DNA from: Maribacter algarum (ex Zhang et al. 2020)
Lineage (GTDB): Bacteria; Bacteroidota; Bacteroidia; Flavobacteriales; Flavobacteriaceae
Direction of reading: 5' to 3'
Length of the DNA: 64,000 nucleotides
NCBI RefSeq assembly: GCF_005885635.1
Contig: NZ_VATY01000004.1
Span: 310,001 to 374,000, forward strand
Shown: positions 26,941 through 36,204 of the stretch, piece by piece
Layout: every line of letters starts with the position of its first letter
Numbering within the stretch: the first letter of the stretch is position 1
Notes under the pieces: generated by a model
Seen by the model: the letters and a program-made list of their open reading frames with translations, nothing else
Database searches by the model: none
What the model was told of the DNA's origin: nothing
Position numbers and translations under genes: made by a program

Positions 26941-28269
26941 ATGAAGAAATTCCTTTTTCCTCTTATAATACTCGTCACCTGTTTTACTACGGCACAATCG
27001 ACCGTCTTGTTAGGAAATCTAGACATTTCTTTGGAAAAAGAAACCCTAGTCGGCGACTATTCCCTAACAAATCTTAATGTCGAAAGCAGCAAAGTACAAA
27101 TCATTCTCCATCATAAAATTGCTATTAAGGAGACCTTATTAAACGGGCAAAAGATTTCAATAAAAAAGACCAAAGAAGAATGTTATGATTGCGATATTTA
27201 TGAAATATCGTTATCGAAACCAATTACTCCTAGCGACACCCTACATTTAAAAACCAAGGGCTCTTTTAAAAGTTATTCCAATGGGAAGAACAAAAAAGAT
27301 TACAAAGGGGAAATTGTGAACAACTATGGAATTCTAAGGGCCAGCGAACAATCCAAATGGTATCCGACTTTTGTTGGGCCAAATCAAATGTCCTCTATAT
27401 CGAATAAAACATACTACACCTATGCTATTAAAGCGAGCTGCACCGATTGCAGGAATATTTACATCGGTTCAGGCATTCCGAAATCTAGTGGAAGTACCTT
27501 TGAAAGTAGCATCCCTACAGAAAATATTATGCTTATTGCCGGGGACTTCGATTGGCAGGAAACCGACCACGCCATTTATATCAATATCGACCAAGAGTCG
27601 ACCATTTCCTATTTCGATGCGCTCTTTCAAAGTATCAATTCGTATTACGAAACGACTACTGCTATCAAAATGCCTAAAAAATTTACGTTTGCGCATCTGC
27701 CTTCAGACAATTCGAGTTGGGGTGGTTTTATGACCTACCCTACCATTGTAAATGTGAATCAAAAATTAGCTGCGAAAAACTTAGAAGGCTATCTCTCGCA
27801 TGAGGTTGCCCACTATCTTTTTGGTAATGTCTTTAAACCCAAAACCAATTTATACTGGCTATTTCTAGAATCTTTTGCGGAATACTATAGCTATAAATAT
27901 CGTTTGGAGTACCATCCAGAACTTATGAAAAGACCTTATGAACGTCTACAAAAAGCGCAAAACTTCGTTCGCTTAGATAAAGTAGAGCATTACCACGAAA
28001 TTACCAATGGCTATCGGTATTTGATAGGAGCTTTTCAATTGTTGGCGATTGAGCATCTAATCGGAGAAGAAAAAATGATAGCCTTTACCAAGGCACTCTT
28101 TTTAGACCGCAAGGACAAGCAGACCAATGGTTATGAACTGTTGCTGAAAACACTTAAAAATTCTGGAGTTGACGACAAAGCAATAAACGATATAGAAGAA
28201 AAAATCATCAAAAACTTTGATTTGGATACCTATACATTCGTCGCTTCAAAAATCAAAACGACAGAATAA
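26941..28269 (+). CDS. Secreted M1-like gluzincin metallopeptidase
   Basis: The 442-residue protein has a signal peptide (MKKFLFPLIILVTCFTTAQ) and the zinc motif H287-E288-x2-H291 followed 18 residues later by E310 (FLESFAEYYS). This is the HExxH-x18-E spacing of M1 aminopeptidases. The N-terminal region is beta-rich. The typical GAMEN exopeptidase motif is not clear; WGGFMTYP at about residue 259 may hold that place. It is shorter than full M1 enzymes and lacks a large C-terminal domain. It is the last gene of the amidohydrolase-S9 operon. Confidence 0.78.
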   Translation: MKKFLFPLIILVTCFTTAQSTVLLGNLDISLEKETLVGDYSLTNLNVESSKVQIILHHKIAIKETLLNGQKISIKKTKEECYDCDIYEISLSKPITPSDTLHLKTKGSFKSYSNGKNKKDYKGEIVNNYGILRASEQSKWYPTFVGPNQMSSISNKTYYTYAIKASCTDCRNIYIGSGIPKSSGSTFESSIPTENIMLIAGDFDWQETDHAIYINIDQESTISYFDALFQSINSYYETTTAIKMPKKFTFAHLPSDNSSWGGFMTYPTIVNVNQKLAAKNLEGYLSHEVAHYLFGNVFKPKTNLYWLFLESFAEYYSYKYRLEYHPELMKRPYERLQKAQNFVRLDKVEHYHEITNGYRYLIGAFQLLAIEHLIGEEKMIAFTKALFLDRKDKQTNGYELLLKTLKNSGVDDKAINDIEEKIIKNFDLDTYTFVASKIKTTE

Positions 28270-28494
28270 ACCTATACTAAACAACCTGAGACTAGCTACA
28301 GGCTGGCCTCATCTCCGCTCACGTAAAATTTAGAATCTTGAAAAAATATAGATTTTCAAACACTTCCACCGCTTCATCATCATTTTACAAGTAACGACAT
28401 TCATAAAAAAGTCATTTCACTAGGCAACGTCCCAAGCGAATTTTACGTCTGTTAAATGAACAGGCTTTCTTTTATCAATCAAAAAACCAACACT

Positions 28495-29307
28495 ATGGCA
28501 TCATCAACCATTACCAGTACTGTAAAATCACCAAAACTTCTTAAAACTTCCGTCAATATTTGGTTTACCGTTGTTGTCATCGGTCAATTCATTTTTGCAC
28601 TTTATATTTTAGGAGTCTACGGCGTGAATGGTTTAGCAGGGGACTTTGAACGTTGGAATGCTTCTACTACAAATGGTTATGTTCCCAAAGATATTTGGGG
28701 AAATGTCTTCTTTGCCCTACACATGGCCTTGGCTGCGGTTATCACTATTGGCGGGCCTTTACAACTAATGAAAAAAGTTCGGTCCAAATTTCCACGCTTT
28801 CATAGAATTAATGGCCGTATTTATATCATCTCAGCATTTGTAATTAGTTTGGCAGGTTTGTACCTAGCTTGGATGAGAACTATGGCCGGTGGTTTGGCTG
28901 GTGCAATTTTCATCACCATAAACGCAATGCTCATTATGATTTGTGCAATTTACGCCGTAAAATTTGCCATAGCACGAAAGTTAGCAGTACATAGAAAGTG
29001 GGCCATACGACTGTTCTTAGCCATGAGTGGTGTTTGGTTTTTTCGGGTCTTCCTTATGGGGTGGATTGCTATAAATCAAGGGCCTGTTGGTTTTGACTTA
29101 GATACCTTTCAAGGTCCCGCTTTAAACGTACTGTATACCTGTAGCTATATATTACCCGTAGTTTTTGCTGGGTTCTATTTTAAAGCGAAAGAAAGTAAAC
29201 TGCCCAAGGCCCAAAAGGCGATTTCTATTTTTATTCTTCTTTTAACTACCTACATTGCTGTAGGTACTGTCGTTGCCACTATGGGCATGTGGTTGCCAAA
29301 TCTGTAA
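28495..29307 (+). CDS. DUF2306 family membrane protein
   Basis: This is a polytopic protein of about 270 residues with six to eight hydrophobic segments. FFALHMALAAVITIGGPLQ and FPRFHRINGRIYI fit the DUF2306 predicted membrane family, and conserved His residues in H-x-x-x-G-R could bind haem or metal. The function is unknown. The frame is open from an ATG at 28456. I prefer the ATG at 28495, which has an A-rich upstream stretch, because the 13 extra residues look untranslated; either is possible. A hairpin terminator lies 25 bases after the stop. Confidence 0.72.
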   Translation: MASSTITSTVKSPKLLKTSVNIWFTVVVIGQFIFALYILGVYGVNGLAGDFERWNASTTNGYVPKDIWGNVFFALHMALAAVITIGGPLQLMKKVRSKFPRFHRINGRIYIISAFVISLAGLYLAWMRTMAGGLAGAIFITINAMLIMICAIYAVKFAIARKLAVHRKWAIRLFLAMSGVWFFRVFLMGWIAINQGPVGFDLDTFQGPALNVLYTCSYILPVVFAGFYFKAKESKLPKAQKAISIFILLLTTYIAVGTVVATMGMWLPNL

Positions 29308-29331
29308 TGACCCAACAGCTATTTATACCTT

Positions 29332-29361
29332 AAAAACCTCCTTTTTTATAAGGTTTTTGGT
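29332..29361 (+). terminator. Hairpin terminator before the MBL gene
   Basis: AAAAACCT pairs with AGGTTTTT across an 11-base loop, followed by GGTTTTA. An almost identical hairpin lies at 31082, at the other end of the next gene. Confidence 0.6.
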
Positions 29362-29490
29362 TTTATCGTTTAGCAAGTAGTTCTTATCTTGTCGTACCTC
29401 AGATTGCCTATCATCTCCCCCATACTAATTTGCACTTATAAACTTTTAAGTATTTATACAGATTTATCATCTAAATAGCATTGTATTATT

Positions 29491-31038
29491 ATGGAACATC
29501 GATTCGTAGGATTGCCCGAAAAAGGAAAAACCTATCTGTACCAGATAAAAGATGGAACACGCAAAAAAGTCAAGCAAGTGCTTTGGGGCGATTGGCTTTG
29601 TATCGACCCAACGAAGAACAAGACGTATGAAAGAGAAAAGTATCTTGCGGTAATCTGGGCACCCAATAGCGATAACCCCGAAACGCTATTTATACTTGAA
29701 ACGCATACCGCTGAAAAGCGACCGATGGAATTGATATTTCTAGATGTCGGTCAAGGTGATGGTTGTGTTTTGATAACGCCTGAACGCGATCAAGATGAAC
29801 GGATAATGATTATTGACGCCGGTAAAGGGGATAATATGAATGCCTTTCTCGAGCGACGCTTCAAAACCTATCGGGACAAATTTCAGTTTGAAGCGGCCAT
29901 ACTCACCCACCCTGATAATGACCACTATTTAGGTTTCGAAAGCATTTTCGCCAATAAGAAAATCGGATTTAATAATGTGTATCACAACGGACTCAACGAA
30001 CGCCCCGTGAGTGGAAAATGGCCCAAGCTTGGTGACCATCATGAACATGCAAACGGACATAGCTATGTACATGAGCTTGTAGAAACCAAAAAACGCTTGG
30101 AGGAACTCTACGATACCGAAGAAAAAATAGGCAATTACCAATACCCAGGAGTGATGCATACTGCCTTGAAAAACCCGAACATAAAAGGCTACAAAATGTT
30201 GTCAGTACATGAAAGGCATAGCACCCATGATGCCGATGGGCGTGCCTATATGAAAGGTTTTGCTCCAGGAAATGAAAAAGACTATACTATCGAAGTACTC
30301 GGGCCAGTACCGGAAGAAGATGAGAATAAAGATTTGATGTTACGCAAGTTGGCATCCTACGGTGAGACCAAAAATGGACATTCCATTCTTTTACGCTTGC
30401 ATTATGGAAACTTCAAAATATTCTTTGGAGGCGACCTGAATATTCCTGCTGAGAAATATCTTTTGCAACATTACAGCAATACCACAAAATGGCCCAAAAA
30501 AGGAAGTGCACGAAGTGAAGCCATGATTGAGGAGGCCCAAGAATGGTTTCGCTCCGATGTGATGAAAGTATGCCACCACGGCTCGGAAAAAGTAACCGAT
30601 GAGTTTATACGAACGGTTGACCCTGCTTGTTTTATCATCTCCTCTGGTGACGAAGAAGGGCACGTACACCCCAGACCGGACCTTCTAGGACGACTAGGTA
30701 AATTAGGCCGAAGTTCAAGCCCGGTAATTCTCTCAACAGAGCTCCAACGTTCTACGCGCGAAAGTGAAGACGAAAAAATAATTAACCGACTAAAAAAGAA
30801 CGCCAAAAAGTTTCGAACCGTTAAAGATGAAAAACTAGCAGCGCATACCGAAAGTGTAGAAGCCGATATTGACCGACTGGGGCGTACCAATGTTAGTGTC
30901 TTTGGTTCTATCTACATTAAAACCGATGGCGAACGGCTTATCGCCGCCTTTAAAAACGAGGCAGATTCAGAAACCAAAAAGTGGTTTTATTTTGAGTATC
31001 ATTTGAATGACAAAGGCGAGTTGGTGTTGAAGTCGTAA
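29491..31038 (+). CDS. Stand-alone metallo-beta-lactamase-fold hydrolase, ComEC-C-like
   Basis: The 515-residue soluble protein has an N-terminal domain of about 80 residues, then a metallo-beta-lactamase domain. The domain starts LIFLDVGQGDG (near residue 92) with metal motif T139-H-P-D-N-D-H145, then FFGGDLN, KVCHHGS and the long C-terminal part with ISSGDEEGHVHPRPDLL. The DVGQGD and CHHGS motifs match the soluble domain of ComEC, a nuclease in that context, but there is no competence membrane channel here. Related orphan proteins occur in accessory regions. The substrate is unknown. No partner gene is within 200 bases on either side. Confidence 0.8.
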   Translation: MEHRFVGLPEKGKTYLYQIKDGTRKKVKQVLWGDWLCIDPTKNKTYEREKYLAVIWAPNSDNPETLFILETHTAEKRPMELIFLDVGQGDGCVLITPERDQDERIMIIDAGKGDNMNAFLERRFKTYRDKFQFEAAILTHPDNDHYLGFESIFANKKIGFNNVYHNGLNERPVSGKWPKLGDHHEHANGHSYVHELVETKKRLEELYDTEEKIGNYQYPGVMHTALKNPNIKGYKMLSVHERHSTHDADGRAYMKGFAPGNEKDYTIEVLGPVPEEDENKDLMLRKLASYGETKNGHSILLRLHYGNFKIFFGGDLNIPAEKYLLQHYSNTTKWPKKGSARSEAMIEEAQEWFRSDVMKVCHHGSEKVTDEFIRTVDPACFIISSGDEEGHVHPRPDLLGRLGKLGRSSSPVILSTELQRSTRESEDEKIINRLKKNAKKFRTVKDEKLAAHTESVEADIDRLGRTNVSVFGSIYIKTDGERLIAAFKNEADSETKKWFYFEYHLNDKGELVLKS

Positions 31039-31081
31039 GCGATTTTGTAAGCCTTCTGAACAAGCTAATACTACGACAAAG

Positions 31082-31115
31082 GAAAACCTCCATTTTTATA
31101 AGGTTTTCGGTTTTA
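31082..31115 (+). terminator. Hairpin terminator after the MBL gene
   Basis: GAAAACCT pairs with AGGTTTTC, followed by GGTTTTA. It starts 44 bases after the MBL stop and is nearly identical to the hairpin at 29332. Confidence 0.7.
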
Positions 31116-31275
31116 AAAATTGATATTTTATTTTTAAATTCCACGGCTTCAACTTTCATCCTTGACTTTCTTTATCTTCTTATGAGAAAAGAGATTGTAA
31201 AAATTCATGTAAGAATTTGAAATACAAATCTAGTCAATCTACTAATGCTATTTAATAAAAGTATTTGTAGAATTT

Positions 31276-32739
31276 ATGTTTTTCAATTCCATTGACTTTG
31301 CGATTTACCTGCCTATTGTATTTATACTCTACTGGTTTGTTACAAATAAAAACTTGAAGTTACAGAATTCATTAATTTTAGTGGCAAGCTACGTATTTTA
31401 TGGTTGGTGGGATTGGCGATTTTTATCATTGATTTTTTTGAGCACAATAATTGACTATTCTGTTGGTAGACAACTGTTCCGAGAAGAAAATACCCTGAAA
31501 AGAAGGCTTTTACTTTGGATAAGCATTATTATAAATATCGGGCTTCTTGGAGCATTTAAATATTATAACTTTTTCTTAGATAATTTCATAAATGTGTTTT
31601 CATTTTTCGGAACCGATATAAAGGCCAATACATTAAATATCATACTTCCAGTAGGTATTAGTTTCTATACTTTTCAAACATTGAGTTATACGATTGATAT
31701 TTATAAAAAAAGGTTATCTCCGACTAAGGACTTTATTGCATTTTCAGCTTTTGTTAGCTTCTTTCCACAATTAGTAGCTGGACCGATTGAAAGAGCCACA
31801 CAGTTACTCCCACAATTCCATAAAAAAAGAGCGTTTGATTATTCAAAGTCAGTAGATGGCATGCGACAGATTCTTTGGGGACTTTTTAAAAAAATGGTAA
31901 TTGCCGATAATTGCGCTGAATATGCTAATTTAATTTTCAACAATTCAGATGACTATTCTGGAAGTACCTTATTGCTTGGCGCCTTATTTTTTGCTTTCCA
32001 AATATATGGTGATTTTTCTGGATATTCTGATATTGCTATTGGCACCTCTCGGCTATTTGGTTTTGATCTAATGAGAAATTTCAACTACCCTTACTTTTCA
32101 CGAGATATTGCAGAATTTTGGAGGCGTTGGCACATTTCACTCTCTACTTGGTTTAGAGATTATCTTTACATTCCGTTAGGTGGCAGTCAAGGTGGAAAAT
32201 GGATGAAAGTTAGAAATACATTTATCATTTTTATTATAAGTGGTTTTTGGCATGGCGCAAATTGGACTTTTATTGTTTGGGGAGTATTAAATGCTATTTA
32301 TTTTTTACCACTTTTACTGACCCATAACAATCGGAAATATATAGATACCGTAGCTGCCGAAAAGTACTTTCCAAACATCAAAGAACTTATTTTAATGTTA
32401 TTTACCTTTGGTTTAACCGTATTCGCCTGGATATTCTTTAGGGCAGAAAGTCTGTATCATGCATTTTCTTTTATCGATGGTATTTTCTCTGAGTCTTTAT
32501 TTAGAATTTCGATTCTAGACCTCAAAAAAATTAGCTCGGGAGCAAACATAATTTACACTATTTTATTTCTTACGGGATTTATTTTAGTTGAATGGTTCCA
32601 ACGAAAAAAACAGCACGCGCTGCAATTTTCCAATGCCAATAAAAGTATAATACTTCGATGGAGTATCTACTATGGTCTGATTTTATTGATTTTTATCTTC
32701 CAAGGAAACCAGCAAGATTTTATTTATTTCCAATTCTAA
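31276..32739 (+). CDS. MBOAT family O-acyltransferase (AlgI-like)
   Basis: The 487-residue polytopic membrane protein is of the AlgI type. It has the N-terminal IYLPIVFILYW, FSGYSDIAIGTSRLFGF, FWRRWHISLSTWFRDYLYIPLGG, and the catalytic-type H326 in GFWHGANW. AlgI-like proteins pass acetyl groups across the inner membrane for O-acetylation of extracellular polysaccharides. An SGNH-type partner follows 12 bases downstream, the normal pairing. The DNA is visibly richer in A/T than its neighbours. No alginate or other polymer synthase lies nearby. Confidence 0.9.
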   Translation: MFFNSIDFAIYLPIVFILYWFVTNKNLKLQNSLILVASYVFYGWWDWRFLSLIFLSTIIDYSVGRQLFREENTLKRRLLLWISIIINIGLLGAFKYYNFFLDNFINVFSFFGTDIKANTLNIILPVGISFYTFQTLSYTIDIYKKRLSPTKDFIAFSAFVSFFPQLVAGPIERATQLLPQFHKKRAFDYSKSVDGMRQILWGLFKKMVIADNCAEYANLIFNNSDDYSGSTLLLGALFFAFQIYGDFSGYSDIAIGTSRLFGFDLMRNFNYPYFSRDIAEFWRRWHISLSTWFRDYLYIPLGGSQGGKWMKVRNTFIIFIISGFWHGANWTFIVWGVLNAIYFLPLLLTHNNRKYIDTVAAEKYFPNIKELILMLFTFGLTVFAWIFFRAESLYHAFSFIDGIFSESLFRISILDLKKISSGANIIYTILFLTGFILVEWFQRKKQHALQFSNANKSIILRWSIYYGLILLIFIFQGNQQDFIYFQF

Positions 32740-32751
32740 ATAAAAACTCAG

Positions 32752-33693
32752 GTGAAAGATTTTATTAAAAGAATTCTACTTTTTTTAGTCCCTCTGATTA
32801 TTTATGTTTCATTGGCGCTGTACATTGACCCATACAATGTTTTACGTAAGGAGACTAATCCTAAACTACTCGAGCTTAAGTTACAAATATCCTCTAAACT
32901 CAATTATCGTTTATACAAACTCAAAGAATACTCAGATCAACCGAAAGACATTATTTTTCTCGGAGATTCAAGGACTAACAGACTAAAGGTCAAAATAGTA
33001 GATAGTTTAAAAAATATGAGTTCTTCAAATCTAGCCTACGCTGGAGCAACTCTACCTGAAATAATTGAAACCTTTTGGTACATAAACAAAATTCATAAAC
33101 TCAAAGAAATTTATATTGGAGTAAATTTCAATCTCTACAATAAAAAAAATAGTATGAATATGGTAACTGAAGCTATTGATTTGAAAAAATCTCCTTTATC
33201 ATATCTATTTAGTCAAAGTTGTTTTAAATCAACTTTTTATATTCTTAAATCATTAGTAACCAAACAGAAAATAGATATAGAAAAACCACGATTGGACAAA
33301 GCTGAGTTTTGGAGATATCAGCTAGAATCAACAGCCAATAATTTTTACAGAGATTATAATTATCCAAACGGATTTTTTATTCAATTATCAGCAATAGCAG
33401 AGTACTGTGATAATAATAATATTAAGCTAGTATTTTTCATACCCCCTACTCATGTTGATCTTCAACAAAAAGTAGAAGAATTTGAACTTTTGCCAAAAGA
33501 ACATAAATTTAAGTCTGACTTATCAAAATTGGGCTTGTTTTATGATTTTGACTACCCAAATAAATTAACTAAAAACAACAATAATTTCTTAGATCCTTTT
33601 CATTTCAACGATTCAATTGCGAATATTATTGTTCACGAAATTGTTACTGGAAACGTTAATTATGCTAGAATACATGTTAATGAACATAAGTAA
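32752..33693 (+). CDS. Membrane-anchored SGNH-like protein, probable O-acetyl transfer partner
   Basis: The 313-residue protein starts with GTG. One N-terminal hydrophobic helix (residues 8-25) precedes a domain with FLGDSRT (D72-S73), an SGNH block I serine, and D281-x2-H284 in LDPFHFND, the block V pair. This fits AlgJ/AlgX-type periplasmic acetyltransferases that take acetyl groups from an MBOAT protein. It directly follows such a gene. Codon use is strongly A/T-biased. The acetylated polymer is unknown. The 283 bases after it hold no gene that I can see. Confidence 0.72.
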   Translation: MKDFIKRILLFLVPLIIYVSLALYIDPYNVLRKETNPKLLELKLQISSKLNYRLYKLKEYSDQPKDIIFLGDSRTNRLKVKIVDSLKNMSSSNLAYAGATLPEIIETFWYINKIHKLKEIYIGVNFNLYNKKNSMNMVTEAIDLKKSPLSYLFSQSCFKSTFYILKSLVTKQKIDIEKPRLDKAEFWRYQLESTANNFYRDYNYPNGFFIQLSAIAEYCDNNNIKLVFFIPPTHVDLQQKVEEFELLPKEHKFKSDLSKLGLFYDFDYPNKLTKNNNNFLDPFHFNDSIANIIVHEIVTGNVNYARIHVNEHK

Positions 33694-33976
33694 TAAAATA
33701 AATTTCTATTTAAAACAAAATTTCCTAAAAACATGGGAATGAGGACTGAAACCCAGTCGCTAATACTAAGTTATTGAAAGAAGTTTGTAGCAAGTATTTT
33801 TTTTAGGAGAAGAATAAGGTTAAGTTCTAATATCCTCATTATTATGTAATAAATACGGAGATTATTTAATTTAATGTATAGGTTGCTTTACCTGCTCCGC
33901 TTCAAACCTCTCCCGCCTGGCAAGAGCCTCCAACTTATGTCCGCAATAGAGAGCTTTCAAAGTTAAATATTAGATT

Positions 33977-34978
33977 CTAAACCTCCATATACTTCGCAGG
34001 CTCATTTTCAAAACTCACCTTACACCCATCACAGCAGAAATACACCTTCTCCCCTTCGTATTCTACAATATGTTTTGGGTTTTTTTTGGAGACCGGTACG
34101 TTACAAACCGGGTTGATATAATAGTCTTCGGCAAACTTTTCATTTACGGGTGCTGAGCTTTCTGTAGTGGAGGTTTCATGTACAGGCATATTATCAGCAG
34201 CATTGCCATTTCTAAAATGGTCTATGATTTCCGCCAAAATACTGATGGCTACTTCACTGGCCATTTTGGCATTGATGTCCAATCCAACAGGGCTACGCAA
34301 TTCGTTCGTCCGTTTTTCTGAAATGCCTTGGTCCAACAGGTACTTTCGAATATCCTCTGATTTTTTGGCACTTGCTACAAAACCCACAAACTTCACTGCC
34401 GTCTGTAAGGCTTTACGAACGGAGAGTTCATCATCTTCGCCCTGTGTCGTTACAATGATATAGGTATTCGAAACACTCTTAAACGACCGAAAATCCACTT
34501 TATCTTTTACTTGATAGGCTGAAGGAAACATTTGCAGATCCGCATCACTGGCCATCACAGAAACCTTAAAATCAGCTGCTGCGGCCAAAAGCGAAAGCTT
34601 TCGTGCGATATTGGACTTCCCTACAATAATCAATTCGGGTTGTGGAATTACGGGTTCTATCATAACTTCTAAGGTTCCTTTACTTTGACAAGACATTACA
34701 TATTCTTTGTAATTAGCTGTTTCGCGCGTACCCCCTTCAGGAGAAATACGAACACGTCGGTAGCGTTTGCTTCTTATGACATCCAAGGCTTCTTTAATGA
34801 CAATACCACGCACACAGCCGCCGCCTATCCAACCGATGAGTTCTCCAGTTTCTAAAATCAGGGCCTTGTCCCCTACTTTTCCTGAACTGGGTGCGATACG
34901 GTCTATCACTTGCGCAATGGCAAAGTTGGAGCCTTTCGCCAGGTGTTCTTCTATTTTTAGGGCAATCTCGTTAAACAT
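33977..34978 (-). CDS. coxF: CoxF/XdhC-type molybdoenzyme maturation protein with C-terminal YHS domain
   Basis: The 333-residue protein has an XdhC/CoxF N-terminal part (SSGKVGDKALILETGELIG, GGGCVRG), a central Rossmann-like region and an unusual C-terminal tail. Residues 284-333 form a YHS domain with C292 in NPVCNVPV and C315, C316 and C319 in YFCCDGC. CoxF in carboxydotrophs takes part in assembling the Mo-S-Cu site of carbon monoxide dehydrogenase; YHS domains bind metals such as copper. The fusion suggests copper supply, which is my inference. It overlaps coxE by eight bases and ends the cox cluster. Confidence 0.83.
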   Translation of the reverse strand: MFNEIALKIEEHLAKGSNFAIAQVIDRIAPSSGKVGDKALILETGELIGWIGGGCVRGIVIKEALDVIRSKRYRRVRISPEGGTRETANYKEYVMSCQSKGTLEVMIEPVIPQPELIIVGKSNIARKLSLLAAAADFKVSVMASDADLQMFPSAYQVKDKVDFRSFKSVSNTYIIVTTQGEDDELSVRKALQTAVKFVGFVASAKKSEDIRKYLLDQGISEKRTNELRSPVGLDINAKMASEVAISILAEIIDHFRNGNAADNMPVHETSTTESSAPVNEKFAEDYYINPVCNVPVSKKNPKHIVEYEGEKVYFCCDGCKVSFENEPAKYMEV

Positions 34979-36107
34979 CCATCAATACTTTTTCCAATTT
35001 CAATAAACTATCCAAGTTGTGTGCCGATTCAAAAGCATCTAAATGGGGCATCACGTTCACCATTCCTTTTTGAATGGGTTGGTAGCCGGCCATTCCCTTT
35101 AATGGGTTGAGCCATACCAAGGTTTTGCATTTTCTTCTAATGGTTCTGACCGCTTCTTTTAGCACAGTTACGTTTCCAGTTTCCAATCCGTCACTTAACA
35201 CCACTACAATGTGTTTTTGACTTAGAAACTTACTGCCGTAGACCGAAAGAAATTCAGTCAACGACTCCCCTATCTTCGTACCACTAGACCAGGAATGTAC
35301 ATTCTTACCGATTTGCTTTAAAACTTCCTGTTCGTTATTCTGTCGTAATAGCGGCGTTACATGCGTCAACTCCGTACTAAAGGTAAAGAACTCCAGGCTT
35401 TTAAAATACTTTTTTAACACCATCACATAACGCAGTAAATAGTAGCTATAGGTATCCATCGAACCGCTAACATCCAAAATAAAAACGACTTTGCGCTTTT
35501 CTTTTCGTTTGCGTTTGTGTGCTAAATCCAAAAGCATTCCCCCTTTGGAAACCCCATGGCGAATCGTATTTCTGATATCAATACCGCCTTTATTGGCATT
35601 TTCCAGTCTACGTTTGAAACGCATACTCATTTGGTGAAAAAGTTCTTCGGCTAGCTCTTCCAGTTTCTCTTTATCCGTAACATCTACTTTTGAGAAGTCC
35701 GTCATACGTAATCGAATGCTTTCATTCGCACCAACAGTCTCTTTGGCTTCTTGTTCTTTGACTTCTTTCTTCGGGAGTTTAAATTCGGTTCCCAAAAAAA
35801 TGACGGTAGCGGTATCCTTTTCTTTTTTAAGTTGTTTGATTTGCTTTTTCCGCTGCTCTAACTTCTCTTCGTAATAGCGACTCCAAAAGCGTTGGAACAT
35901 TTCATCAAAGCGGTCAAAGTGTTCTTTCCGTTTGCAATAAATCGCCTTTAGGCTGTATTGAAACAATTTACGGTCCAACGCATATCCCCGTTCCGCAATT
36001 TCAAAAGCATCCCTAGTTTCTTGGGGGCCTAGCACAAACTGACGCTCGCGACAATACATCGTAAAGTCTATAAGGCGTTCTTTGAATGTTTTGGTTACGG
36101 CTTGCAA
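34971..36107 (-). CDS. coxE: CoxE-like von Willebrand factor A protein
   Basis: The 378-residue protein has a basic, charged N-terminal half and a VWA domain with MIDAS motif D212-x-S214-x-S216 (LDVSGSMD), then LSDGLETGN. CoxE proteins work with the MoxR ATPase CoxD in inserting sulfur and copper into the CO dehydrogenase active site. The 3' end overlaps coxF by eight bases; coxD lies 97 bases upstream with a repeat between. Length is typical for CoxE. No membrane segment is present. Confidence 0.88.
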   Translation of the reverse strand: MQAVTKTFKERLIDFTMYCRERQFVLGPQETRDAFEIAERGYALDRKLFQYSLKAIYCKRKEHFDRFDEMFQRFWSRYYEEKLEQRKKQIKQLKKEKDTATVIFLGTEFKLPKKEVKEQEAKETVGANESIRLRMTDFSKVDVTDKEKLEELAEELFHQMSMRFKRRLENANKGGIDIRNTIRHGVSKGGMLLDLAHKRKRKEKRKVVFILDVSGSMDTYSYYLLRYVMVLKKYFKSLEFFTFSTELTHVTPLLRQNNEQEVLKQIGKNVHSWSSGTKIGESLTEFLSVYGSKFLSQKHIVVVLSDGLETGNVTVLKEAVRTIRRKCKTLVWLNPLKGMAGYQPIQKGMVNVMPHLDAFESAHNLDSLLKLEKVLMDV

Positions 36108-36177
36108 AATGGATTATTGAGTTATTGGATTACTTAAGTTAGAATGTGGTCTGAGTTTGAAGTTTCTAGCGTTGTAG

Positions 36178-36203
36178 CCCTTCGACTCCGCTCAGGGTGA
36201 CAT
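36178..36203 (-). repeat. Family B repeat between coxD and coxE
   Basis: CCCTTCGACTCCGCTCAGGG then TGACAT, with CCCT and AGGG as a short stem. It lies just after the coxD stop codon. Its core CGACTCCGCTC also occurs upstream of moeA (45341) and, with one change, near moaC (53471). Confidence 0.65.
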
Positions 36204-36204
36204 C

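Noticed and set aside
28321-28448. Ten-base inverted repeat (ACGTAAAATT and AATTTTACGT) in the gap before the DUF2306 gene
   Set aside because: The arms are short, AT-rich and 108 bases apart; chance is a sufficient explanation.
30471-30890. 139-codon minus-strand frame inside the MBL gene
   Set aside because: It is the antisense shadow of a well-supported coding region and is rich in Ser and Arg, as such shadows are.
29491-31038. Full ComEC competence protein
   Set aside because: There are no membrane segments or competence channel domain; only the MBL part resembles ComEC.
33694-33976. Gap after the SGNH-like gene checked for a small gene or RNA
   Set aside because: No open frame with protein character and no clear hairpin was seen.
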